Assembly: GCA_900660155.1 (NCBI GenBank)
Contig: CABFPE010000346.1
Coordinates: 404,829-468,828, forward strand
Source: Hofstenia miamia
Taxonomy: Eukaryota; Xenacoelomorpha; Acoela; Hofsteniidae
DNA length: 64,000 bases
Reading direction: 5' to 3'
In this document: piece by piece, positions 10,154 through 20,183 of the stretch
Numbering within the stretch: position 1 is the stretch's first letter
How the letters are laid out: each line of letters starts with the position of its first letter
Program-made: the position numbers and the translations under genes
Notes under the pieces: model-generated
What the model was told of the DNA's origin: nothing
Databases searched by the model: none
What the model saw: the letters and a program-made list of their open reading frames with translations, nothing else

Positions 10154-12374
10154 ATGAATGTTGATTACTCAAATTTGTATTGGCGACCCTACAAACGCGG
10201 TTATGCTATCTGTGTCCAATGGGATAAAGAATTCAATCATCATGAGGAATTTGTGCCAGTTGAAAAGCTCTTACCACTTCAGCCTAATACTGATGAATTG
10301 AAAGGTGGAACTCCTGTAAAAATGCAATGGGGCAAGATATGGTGGACAGGATATATTAAGAAATATCAGGTAATTTATTTTTAACCCTATTTCAAATGAT
10401 CATGATCAGTTTTTATATTTACATTGTGATTCATAGCTGTTAATTTAGGAGTCTCAAGTTATGGACCAACAAATTGAAGCATATTCATCTACTTCCCAAA
10501 GTCCATTGAGAGGAACTTATAGCTGTTCAGAAAATAATCATTCAGAAGATAAGAAATCACCTGAAACAGTAAAAAATATAATTTAAATACAAATGAGTTA
10601 TACGTATTTAGGATATTGAAGTCTCAGATGATCACCCCTCATCATCCGTTTACAACCTGCGAGAACGACGTTCAGTAATAAGTTGCTATGACAATTTCTC
10701 AGATGAATTTGACAGAAATTCTGAACAGGATACATCGAGCAATGAAGAGCAATTGGCATCGAGCTTAACGATGAAGTTTCTTCACCATCTGAAAATGAAG
10801 CTGATGATAAAGAAAACATACGATGGCGAAGGCGCATCCAAGTTTTTCCAAAGTTGGATTGCACATATGTTCGAGAGAAAGCATCAGAAACTCGAACACC
10901 ATTACAATATTATTTGGACTATTTTTCAAATGAGTTCTTACAAACAATATGTGATTTTTCGAACATATATGAAAGAGAAAAAAGACCAAATTCTACATTT
11001 ACAATTTCTATAAGTGATTTAAAGTTGTTTCTTGGAACGACAATATGGATGTCACTTATTAAACTACCTGATACTAGGTTTTATTGGAACACATATATTC
11101 GAGTTCACCAAGTGGCAGATCACATTACTCGAAATAAATGGGAAAAAATAAAAGGAATGCTACATTTTTGCGAAAATTCCAAACTTCACGAAGAATCCTC
11201 AAAAACACGAAAATTTAATTTGCTTTTCAGAGAATTTAATCGTGTTGCAAATCAAATTTCGTACAAGGAACATCTCAGCATAGATGAACAAATAGTTCCT
11301 TATAAGGGAGTGAAATCTGGAGGATTGCGACAATATAATCCCCACAAGCCCAAAAAATGGGGATATAAGTTATTTCTCATGTGTGAAGAAGGTGGTCTCA
11401 TCCATAACATAGAGTTCTATGCTGGACAACAAGATTGGCATAACGTAGAATTGGAGAATATTCACATAGGAAAGTCAGGGCAAGTTGTTATTCGCCAATG
11501 TCAGAAAATACCTTCAGGTTTCAATTTCAAAGTTGCTTTTGATAACTGGTTTAACTCTCCTGAGCTTATGATATACTTAGCCAATAAATTAAATATTTAC
11601 TGTATAGGCACAGTTCGCATCAATAGATGTAAAGGTTTGACATTTTCAACAGATAAAGAGATGAAAGAGCGTGGAAGAGGATCATGTGATGAACGACAAT
11701 GTGAAGAAAAGGGTGTTTTGCTAAATGCAATAAAATGGTTTGACAGAAAACCTGTTTATGTTACCAGTACATTTGTTGGTCGTTATCCAATTGATAAAGC
11801 AAAACGTTTTGATCGCAGTCAAAAGGAACAGGTTGAAATTGATTGCCCAAAAATAATAAAGACATACAATGCAACAATGGGGTTCGTTGATGAAATAAAT
11901 CGTTATGTATCACTATACCGAACTACGGCACATTGTAATAAACGCCACTACATCAAACTTTTCTTTCATTACAATGATCTTGCTTGTGTTAACAGTTGGT
12001 TGTTATATCGGAGAGACTGTGAAGATATCAATATGGTGCCAAAATACTCTTTGTATGAATTCAAATGTTACATTGCAGAGGCCCTGTCAAAAATAGAGCC
12101 CTCAGCAATAAAAGGTAGAAGGTCTCTACAAGATGATGAAAGACATATGAAAAGAAAACGTGGAGGACCTTCCATTCAATTTCCTGTCTAAGATATACGA
12201 TTAGATGGTCACGATCACTGGCCTGAAGCAGTACAACAGATCGGTCGATGTAAGAATCAGCTATGTGGCTCTAGAACATATTTCAAGTGTGTAAAGTGCA
12301 ATGTTCACATTTGTATTTCAAAAAGTCATAATTGTTTCATGGCCTTTCATAATGTGCAATCATCATATACTTAG
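10154..12374 (+). pseudogene. piggyBac transposase (one frameshift, one nonsense codon)
   Basis: Exon A 10154-10369 (72 codons, starts MNVDYSNLYW) ends in a Tudor-like stretch (PVKMQWGKIWWTGYI) before CAG|GTAATT. Exon B is 10449-10568 (40 codons, Ser/Glu-rich). After a 43 nt intron, exon C from 10612 holds an acidic segment, then the DDE domain. Within exon C the frame changes near 10755-10760, consistent with a one-base loss. The catalytic aspartates are in SIDEQIVPYKG (GAT at 11283), KVAFDNWF (codon about 11541) and GFVDEIN (about 11889). The usual second Asp of the last motif (GGVDxxD) is Asn here. TAA at 12189-12191 separates this from an in-frame cysteine-rich zinc-binding domain (C-x4-C, C-x2-C, C, H-x-C pattern) that ends at TAG 12372-12374. 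Family members have that domain in the same protein, so I read the TAA as a nonsense mutation. Confidence 0.9.
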
Positions 12375-12787
12375 TTATGATAATCAAATGTAAATAAACT
12401 ATCGCAATAATAAAGATTGTTGACTTACATTTGCTTTTTGAAGTTTGTGCATTATATTGTACAAACTTCTTAACTGCCCAATGAACACTATAATGTACAA
12501 ACTCAGTGCGAGCAAAATAATTAGAAATTTGATTAATTAAAAAAATTATTTTCTAAATTTTACTAAATAGGTATCTATGAAAAAACAAGATTTCGAAAAA
12601 AAATAATTTAAGATGCCCTGGGCAGAACAAAGTTAATGACATTTGGTTATGAGTTATGCTATTGGCTTGGGCTAATCTCAAAGAAATTTTAATGTTCTAG
12701 AAGGACAACGTTACGCTACAATAAATCTGGCTACGCTCTATTGAGAAGAGTTTTATGCTAATCTGAAAAAGCTCAAAAGATCATGCC

Positions 12788-13229
12788 ATGATAGCTGCAA
12801 TGAAAAGCACAATGCTTCAAAAGTGGGATGACAGATTTCCATCACTCTTCTTGCATTACGCAGCTACATTTCTTGATCCAAGCATGCGAAGTCTCAGTTC
12901 GTTGCAAGACTTTTTGACATCCACATATACCAGTCCTTCCATCTTTTTACGCAGTGCTGCCAATTATTTGGAGCTTACCTTGGATATTGATATTGGCATT
13001 TTAAATCCACCTGTTGCTGGGCCTTCATCGGCAACAATTTCCAAGGCTGGCGATGTTGGCTAGAGCTGTCTTCTGTATCCCAGCAACAGCTGCTGCATCT
13101 GAAAGAGTTTGGTCGGCAGCAGGTCTTAGTATCACTAGCAGACGCTCCTCGTTATCTCCGACAGCCTTTAAATACTCTTTGTTCATCCACGAAAACTACA
13201 ATTTTATTAAAACCTTGTATTCGCTTTAA
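12788..13229 (+). pseudogene. hAT transposase C-terminal fragment
   Basis: Two overlapping frames (12788-13063, then 13014-13229) are pieces of one protein split by a frameshift. The first has the region before the dimerisation domain (KWDDRFPSLFLHYAATFLDP). The second has the very characteristic hAT C-terminal dimerisation motif (CIPATAAASERVWSAAGL, then SRRSSLSP). The N-terminal BED finger and the catalytic core are absent, so it cannot act as a transposase. Confidence 0.93.
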
Positions 13230-13784
13230 GCATTCTTATTTTGCTGAACTTTTTATGTTGGTTTGTTTATCTGTTTATTTCATTAAATTTTGTACTATCG
13301 ACTACTAGTACCTATTAAATGAATGTTGTTAAGGTGTTTTTTCATTGTTCCAAAACGTGGAGTCCGGGCCCTTTATCAGCTCTCTCATAGTTCTCGCTGA
13401 ATTTCAAAAAATCACTCACTCGCATGACACTTCTGAGAGATATTTCTACAATTATGCAAAGTTGAATAGGAATTCGAAAAAAATTAGGCCTAGCTTCACA
13501 CACACAAACGGACACATACACACAATGAACTCACCTTTATTAATATAGATTTTTATGACCTACATGTATTTCTATTACTTCGGGTTGTTATATGTAGCCA
13601 CAAGCTATGACATGAACATTTTTTACGAAAATTTTAAAGCAGCCAGTCACGCCAACCCGATTCAAGCCGCCGCCGCTGATGAATTTTAACGGTGTCCAGC
13701 TCTATTTTTGACTAATAGACAAAAAAATGTAAAACCGCAATTTTGACTATAGTCAAAAGACTAACCGTGTGGCACCCCCTTTAA

Positions 13785-14500
13785 GGAACTTTTATTTGAA
13801 TTATAATACAGTGTCATCTATTTCTACAGCAAGCGATTTTAACAAAGTGGTTATCTAATTTCATATGCCTCCTGCGAAGTTAATTTTGGTTGCTATAGTC
13901 ATAAAAAATATATCATTCTTTAGTTAATCAATAGCTCCATGTGTCAAATTTGTTCAATTTTGGATTTGGTCAATAACCTCTTTGTAAACTGTGAACAATA
14001 TAAGAATAGATTTTTACGAACTTAAAGTGTTTTTCAAGGACAATTAATGCAATGCGTAAGAGGGATTAAGCTGAATAATTGCGGCATTCTTTGAAGATTG
14101 TTGATATTGTTGCTATTAATTAAGCAAAAGACACCGACATTGTAATTAATTATCAGCATGAAGCTACTCGTGAAGTTGCCTCTTGTTTATTGCGTTAGTA
14201 TCAGCAAGCTAGTACTTATCCTATTAAATACTTTCTATGAGAGTTATGGATTATATATTTTTGCTAAGTCCATATTAGATATTATATTAAATTGACATTG
14301 TCTATCTTTCTTTTCTTTCAAGATTTACTTTAAGTCGAATTGACTTAGAATGTATATTTGAAAACGTAACACCCATTTACTCCTAATATAGATACACAAA
14401 TTTGCTAGTTTTATCCCCAAAATATATTGTTTGATATTAAATTGCAATAAATATTTGCATATCCTTACACTCTGACATTTTTTAAAATTGAGTTTATGTT
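13785..14500. other. Intergenic, nothing recognised
   Basis: AT-rich sequence right of the nested transposons. A minus-strand frame at 14325-14525 overlaps the first repeat copy and has no family signature. Confidence 0.4.
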
Positions 14501-14503
14501 GAA

Positions 14504-16745
14504 ATTCGATAAACGTCCAGGACACAACCCGGATGTATTCCTCAATAATGCTTATCAGTATGCTTTTTTTAGATTTACTAATCGAATCATAACTCCTATT
14601 ATAATCAGAAACAATGCTACTCAGTGAAAATGAAGTAATTTAGTTTGGTGCTATGAAGATATCAGGTTGACAGAGCATCTGATGTTGTACATGTCAAAGC
14701 AGCATACTTCAATCAATCCATTTGAAAAGGAATCAATTTCTAAACGTGCTGTATGAAAACCAATCTACACTGCAGCATAAATCAAGACTTTGGCCTTTAA
14801 AATTTAAATGCTTATTTTACATCTAAGCTAAATTTGTTAACCAACATATATTTTAGTTTTAATCAAAATTTTAGAATTGTTCTGTTTTTGTAAAATGGAT
14901 GTACATCGTATATTTTTAAGGCAAAATTCAAAACAACTTTCAAATATTCCGCGGACTAATTTCTACGCAGCATCTTAACAAAATAGAAATGGTCAGTTCT
15001 AATAAGATTTCTTAAATAGTTCTCTTCTTAAGATGTAATCATGCTAATCAAAACATGATAACGAAAATACTTCATTTGTATTCTTGTATACCAATTTGTC
15101 CCAAAGAGTTTATGATCAATTGAGTAATGCAAACGTCCATTTCTTAGGATGCTCTAGTAAAATTTAGCTATATAAATAATTAAATGTAGATTAAATCAAT
15201 ACATACATTTAATTCGATATGATGTTAAATTTTTGTAAATATTCCGGTATCTTATGAATCTACATCGAATTAATTTGGCGGTTGCGTAATAGCCTAATTG
15301 TACCGGAATTTTTTATAATATCTTGAAGAAAAAAGACTATTTTTAAATTAATTAACATTGCCAAATTCTAGAAAGTCTGTAATTTGGAATTTTTTCAGTT
15401 TTCCGAAATGTTATCAACTTGAACATTATTAGAGAAATTGTCCAATACTTTTTATGCAGACCTTTTATAAGAAACTACACTATTCCAATTTGGTAATGGT
15501 GTACTTTTAAAATATAAGAATTTGATGTAATACAATATGATTTTATTTTTAAAGATTGTTGCATTTCTTAACTTTGAGTTTATAGTTAAATTCAATAAAC
15601 GTCCGGGACAAAACCCGGGTCTATTCCTCAATAGGACTTAGCAATATGCTTTTGTTTAGATATACTAATCGAATCTTAGTTGTTAATATAACTTGAAACA
15701 ATGCTACACAGTGAATATGAACTAATTTAGTTTGATGTTAGGAAGATATGAGGCTTAAGGCACATCTAATGTTGTATACGTCAAAGCAGCATACTTCAAT
15801 CATTCGATTTGAAATAGAATTAATTTCCAAACCTGCTATATGAAGACTAGCCGACATTGCAACATAAATCAAGTCTCTAAAAACATTCGATATGTTGTAA
15901 ATTTTTTATAATTTGTAAATATAACCGGATTGAGTTTTTGCGAATTCCAAAGTGTTGACATAAATTTGACATCTACACTACACTTTTACAAAATTATAAT
16001 TTTCAGTTTTACCAATACTTCTTAAATAATTCCCTTCATAAAATGTAATCGTGATAATGAAAACATGATAGCAAAAATACTTCATGTTTGTATATCAATG
16101 TGATGCAATAAAAGTATGCTGAATTGACTAAGGCCCACTTACATTTCTTAGGAACCTCTGGTCATATTTATTTATTTATATACAGAATTTGCATCACAAT
16201 TCAACGTAGAAAAAAATATTTACAAAATTAATTTTGGGCATTGCAAAAAGTTTTTTAAAATGTTTATATGTTGCTATAAAAGATAACATTAGGATCTTTT
16301 CTATCTTAAATGACGTCATAATTATGTAATTGAACCTTTTTCTTTTGTCTTCTAGTGCGCGCTTTGCAAGAGGGATCTGCAATATAAGCAATAGATTATA
16401 GTAAATACAAAAATTTTATTTTCAAACCTAGAAAGGTCTACTTATTAAATGAAAATTTTATAGTTAATACATGTAATACATATGGTATTAAATTTCGAGA
16501 TTCTGATATTTTTAAAGATCGTGGATTTTTTAAATTAGACGTTTTTAAATTTAAGGTATTTCAATTCAATGAACGTCCCGAACACAACCCGCGTCTATTC
16601 ATCAATTTTGTTGATCAACACATCTTTATTTAGATTTACTAATCGAATCTTAGTTGTTATTGGAATCAGGAAAAAAGTAATCCAGTAATCCTAAACCAAG
16701 TTAGTTTGTTGGCTCATCTGGTGTAGTATCAATAAAAATTTAGTT
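14504..16745. repeat. Degenerate ~1 kb repeat, three copies in tandem
   Basis: A recognisable core (AAACGTCC-GGACA-AACCCGG, then TATTCCTCAATA, then TTTAGATTTACTAATCGAATC) starts near 14508, 15593 and 16565, about 1085 and 972 bp apart. Copies 1 and 2 stay alignable for about 285 bp (for example GTCAAAGCAGCATACTTCAATCA in both) and share further blocks downstream (AACATGATA-CGAAAATACTTCAT near 15053 and 16060). Copy 3 is more eroded. A weaker trace near 18790 (TTGAATGAATGTAG) may be a fourth. No coding frame is conserved between copies, so this looks like old satellite-like or transposon-derived DNA. Confidence 0.75.
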
Positions 16746-17551
16746 TTAATAAGTTATCTTTAATCATTCTCTTCGTAATCATTATCATTCATTCCTATTC
16801 TTGGTATTTTGTATTGACTTAAGCTCACTTCAATTTTTCTAATGCTATGTTCAAGTTTACCAATGCAGAATTTTTTTTATCATAATTAAATGTAGACTAA
16901 ATCAAATAATTAATTAAATCGATAGGATATAAATTGGTTGCATAAATTTCTGTATTTCACATAAAATTTGACATAATTGAATTTAGAAATTCCAAAATCA
17001 ACCTGAATCGTAACCTGAATTTTAATACAACATATTAATGAAAACAGTTTTTTTAAAAATGAAAATTCCGAATTTTTAAAAAACAATATAGTTTTTTTGT
17101 ATGAGCGACAGTCATTGAAAATGTAAGGATACAAATAACTAAGAAGCATGAATGCTTAATCAAGATTTGCAATTGATTGGAGACTTGCGCAGAATAAACT
17201 GTCAATCAATGCGGCGAGAGTTTTGATGTGCGGGAGTAAACGCAAAAGTTAAAGTATACAATGTTTAGCAAGCAGGCATTGCAGTGCGGGTGTTTTAATC
17301 AAGATTTGCCATTGATTGCAAAAATCCACAGAATACGCTGTAAATCAATACCTCAGGACTTTTTGATGTTGAAGGGTCATGCCAATCACTAGCAAACATG
17401 GAGATCATTGCGCATGTTTGCAAGCACAAACCACAACATTTCGGTAAAGTTATTTATTGCAGCAAAATGATCGCTGATTGGCTGTCTAATTTCAATATAT
17501 ATAAAAAATATTTGTGAAATCTCATACCACATTTTATCGCGCTTTTTTACA
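16746..17551. other. Non-coding, with a duplicated 85 bp block
   Basis: AT-rich. A block of about 85 bp starting TTAATCAAGATTTGC occurs at 17156-17240 and again, diverged, at 17295-17380. Both share AATTGATTG/CATTGATTG, CAGAATA and TTTTGATG at the same spacing. It lies just upstream of the spliced frame at 17552. Confidence 0.55.
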
Positions 17552-18112
17552 ATGTTGATGATCAACTTTTTATCTCACGAGAATGCTGCACGGACGGCTT
17601 TAAGCTTTAAGGCAACAAGCATACGAACATTAAAATCTGATGTTAACGATTCTGATTAAGAATCTAAGCCAGAAGTGGCATTAAGACAACGCATTACTGG
17701 AATATTGCTACATATTAAGCAACCAGGTAACACTAGCGCCGCCAAATTTATAAACAGAATGAAGACATCAAAAGTTGAGATGGTTTACCATCGAATGTTC
17801 CTTTTTGCGTAAGTAATTGCTTTATAAAGACCTTTATCATAATTAACAGTATGCATTATTTAATAATGGTAAATTTAGTGATCTGCGATGCAATGAAATT
17901 TTCATCATCTTTACTACAAAAGAAGACGAAACGCAAAGTCTACTCCGCATAGATAAAATTAGCATTGGTATACACTCTTTTTTAATAACAAACACCAATC
18001 TATTTTAGGAGAAACAACTATAATATCGGAGCCGTTTATAACAAAATCACAGTTAGGCGGTGCTGCAATTGTCTCAACGAATTCGTGCTTTGTTGCAGCA
18101 AAAATAATATAA
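17552..18112 (+). pseudogene. Unknown three-exon gene, possibly inactivated
   Basis: Reading from ATG 17552, exon 1 runs to 17808 (C|GTAAGT donor), exon 2 is 17879-17967, and exon 3 is 18009-18112 ending in TAA. Both junctions restore one continuous frame: FLFA|DLRCNEIFIIF and KISIG|ETTIISEP. That makes the splice model credible. Introns would be 70 and 41 nt. One in-frame TAA at 17657-17659 splits exon 1 (before it SIRTLKSDVNDSD, after it ESKPEVALRQR), so it is either a pseudogene or translation begins downstream. Without the stop the product would be about 149 residues with no obvious membrane span or signal peptide. I do not recognise the family. Confidence 0.45.
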
Positions 18113-19440
18113 TATAATTAATCATATTAATTAAAGCAACCATCATTGTTAATTAGTTTACAAATTTCCAATCATATCATAGACATTTGTATGGATAATA
18201 CTAAAACTTAAATAAATATTAAAATTAAAATTCAATGAAATTTAAAAAGTTTGTTTTAAAATCCGACTTGAAATCATAATTTTGTTGATTATTTAATATT
18301 CTTGAAACCGTAGAAGTTATGTTATTTAAAATTAGCATGGACCTAATGCATTTACGTAGAATGTCTTCTGTCAAAAGTTAATATATTACTCTTAAAATTA
18401 TATTGAATGACCCAAACCTGTACAAATTCAACTGTATTGAATTCGATTCATGGTCTAAATTTATTAATTATTAAATAAAAAAACGCGACTTGTGTATATT
18501 CATCTTAATTATATGTAGATTAAATTGATGAATTTATAAGCCAGTCCATTTTATAAGAGAGTTTGATTTGCAGAGCGATTTATCCTTCCAAAGTTTCTAG
18601 GAACTTTTTGTTTAACATAAGTATAATTTTGTAGTAAATAAAATCAATAAAACTACATAAAAAATCGCAAATTTACATTTGATCTTTGTAGAAAAAATGA
18701 ATAAATTTATAGTCCATACATGCAAATCTATATGAAACATATTTTTAAAAAAATTCGGTATTTTACTAATTTATGAAATTTCATTAAATTGAATGAATGT
18801 AGAAATTCCCTAAATAACATGAATGTAACGAAATTTATGCAAGGGATTCTTTGGTGAATGAACTGAAATATTTTACAATAACTGTCTAACTCAGGTTAAA
18901 TAAAGACTGCCAGTATATAGAAACACTATTGATAGAAACGATGTTGGATCTTTGTTGATTATCTGAATAACATTTCAATTAGGAAATGACTTTCACCCAA
19001 GTTTAAAATAACACGTCGACATTGCTGAATTGAAATGGATCATTTTAGAGCCGATTTCAAATTAGATTTTAAACAGGCTGCTTTATGAAAAAAACTTCAT
19101 TAATGAATATTTTGAATACTTCTATTTTGCTTTCAAACTTTATAAGAACTCTGCTTGAATACAAAGTTGCCACTATATAGACTGTTTGATCATATTTAAA
19201 GGCCTTAAATAATGTATCAAGTTGGTCCGGACTATGTCCGATATTCATAATAAACAGTGACATTGCTGACATCAACTTGGACCTTTTTAGAAACGATTTT
19301 AAATTAGATTTAAAACATTAATAAATATTTTAAATTCTGTTAGTTCTTAGACTATCTTTGATGAAATATAGGAAGCGGCTACATTCAGCACCCCAATTTA
19401 TTCACAATTTTAAATATGTAATGTTGTTTTAAGTTAAAGG
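18113..19440. other. Intergenic with a short diverged duplication
   Basis: AT-rich. Two related blocks, at about 19010-19075 and 19250-19315, share GACATTGCTGA, then a GGA-C-TTTTAGA block, then GATTT-AAATTAGATTT-AAACA at matching spacing. They are a local duplication about 240 bp apart. No gene recognised. Confidence 0.45.
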
Positions 19441-19659
19441 GTCTGCCAGTTGAGACCAATTCATTCCTGTTTTAGGCAGAGCTGCACGTGAACTTCACTT
19501 TGTTTATGTAAGTTTTTCTTTAATTCATCTAGTAAACCCTATTATTTTGCTTTGAAAACTTGTGTCTAGGGGTAATTTTTTATGCTGAATTGGAATTATA
19601 TTTAATTATATTTTTAGATTTCATTTTAATATTGTTTTCTAAATATTTCTGTTTGTAGA

Positions 19660-19882
19660 ATGGACCAGCAAAAAAATATTTATTTATGCAAGTGTAAAAA
19701 CCCGTAAGTTATTTCATTTGATTATTTCAATATGTTTCAGGATTTTGGATTCAGTTTTCAAGCTGCCATGCCAGCTCTGCTGGCTAACATTAAAAAACAA
19801 AGTCGTGGAAAATTGTCCAGAATGTTACAAAAAATATTTTCACGATAATATTCCGCCACCAGGGAGCTGTATAAATTCATAA
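19660..19882 (+). CDS. Small cysteine-rich (zinc-ribbon-like) protein, two coding exons
   Basis: ATG at 19660 directly follows a splice acceptor (TTTGTAG|A). Coding exon 1 ends at 19703 (CCC|GTAAGTT), a 37 nt intron follows with TTTCAG at 19735-19740, and exon 2 runs 19741-19882 (TAA). The spliced product is 61 residues. It starts MDQQKNIYLCKCKNP and has cysteines spaced C-x-C, then PCQLC (C-x2-C), then CPEC (C-x2-C), and a final C near the C-terminus. This suggests binding of one or two zinc ions. Unspliced, the frame stops after 15 codons. AATAAA follows the stop immediately (from about 19881). A possible 5' non-coding exon ends at GTAAGT near 19507. I do not recognise the family. An alternative is that it is the N-terminal part of a longer protein that continues into the frame at 19971. 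Confidence 0.5.
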
Positions 19883-19970
19883 TAAAATAATAAAATTAAT
19901 ATGTGCTTTAGGAAGAAAGACTCTTTTACATTTGTTTTGTGTTATTTTTAGCTTTGTCAGAACTCCTAAC

Positions 19971-20183
19971 ATGGCTGTTTCAAAACTTTTTCAACAACAC
20001 TCAGAAGAGTATTTTAATATTTCAATTACATCTAAAATTGATTTGTTTGCCTTTACAAAACCATTAAGAAATGTTGGATTGTTTCAGATTCAATTTCTAT
20101 TAAGCAGTTCAATTTATGTTACAGATATTAGACGTAAAAAGGACTTTGATGTCAGCTGCTCAGAAAAAACCACAATTTTTTAA
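19971..20183 (+). CDS. Hypothetical 70-residue frame after the cysteine-rich gene
   Basis: Follows a splice-acceptor-like TTTTTAG at about 19946-19952. The frame from ATG 19971 (MAVSKLFQQHSEEYFN) is mixed polar and beta-prone (LFQIQFLLSSSIYVTDIRRK) without cysteines. It may be a further exon of the gene at 19660 through alternative splicing, or a chance frame. No family recognised. Confidence 0.22.
   Translation: MAVSKLFQQHSEEYFNISITSKIDLFAFTKPLRNVGLFQIQFLLSSSIYVTDIRRKKDFDVSCSEKTTIF

Larger units (their letters stand above)
9708..12632 (+). mobile_element. piggyBac transposon, nearly complete (innermost layer)
   Basis: A 2925 bp element. The terminal inverted repeats are CCTTGTTCTGCCCA (9708-9721) and its inverted copy TGGGCAGAACAAAG (12619-12632), 13 of 14 positions matching. 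Each is flanked by the piggyBac target site TTAA (9704-9707 and 12633-12636). Subterminal regions carry repeated GTTTGTACATTATAGTG-type motifs in both orientations. It encodes a spliced transposase with a DDE domain and a C-terminal cysteine-rich domain. It is inserted inside the hAT element. Confidence 0.95.
9509..13704 (+). mobile_element. hAT transposon, internally deleted (middle layer)
   Basis: The ends are TAGAGCTGG (9509) and its inverted copy CCAGCTCTA (13704), followed by imperfectly matching bases. They are flanked by 8 bp direct repeats with one difference, TTTTTTAC (9501-9508) and TTTTTGAC (13705-13712), the size expected for hAT. Both subterminal regions are GC-rich with GCCGCCG clusters, unlike the surrounding DNA. 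Only the C-terminal part of a hAT transposase remains, at 12788-13229 (same strand). The space left of the piggyBac insertion (9509-9703) is too short for the N-terminal part. It is inserted in the TTAA element. Confidence 0.88.
8773..13780. mobile_element. TTAA-flanked DNA element (outermost of three nested transposons)
   Basis: The left end at 8773 and right end at 13780 are inverted copies of about 26 bp with one mismatch (AGGGGGTGCCACACG...AGTCTTTT). Both are flanked by TTAA (8769-8772 and 13781-13784), so the inverted symmetry includes the target site. Inside the ends are short GACTATAGTC-type palindromes (for example near 8925 and 13745) and a GCGGTTT stretch at both sides. Without the hAT insertion it would be roughly 0.8 kb with no coding capacity, so it is probably a non-autonomous element. 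TTAA target sites are typical of piggyBac-type transposition, but the end sequence is not a classic piggyBac end, so the superfamily is an inference. Confidence 0.8.

Noticed and set aside
14504-16745. CRISPR-like or telomeric repeat
   Set aside because: The period is about 1 kb with heavily diverged units, and the organism is a metazoan. Neither model fits.
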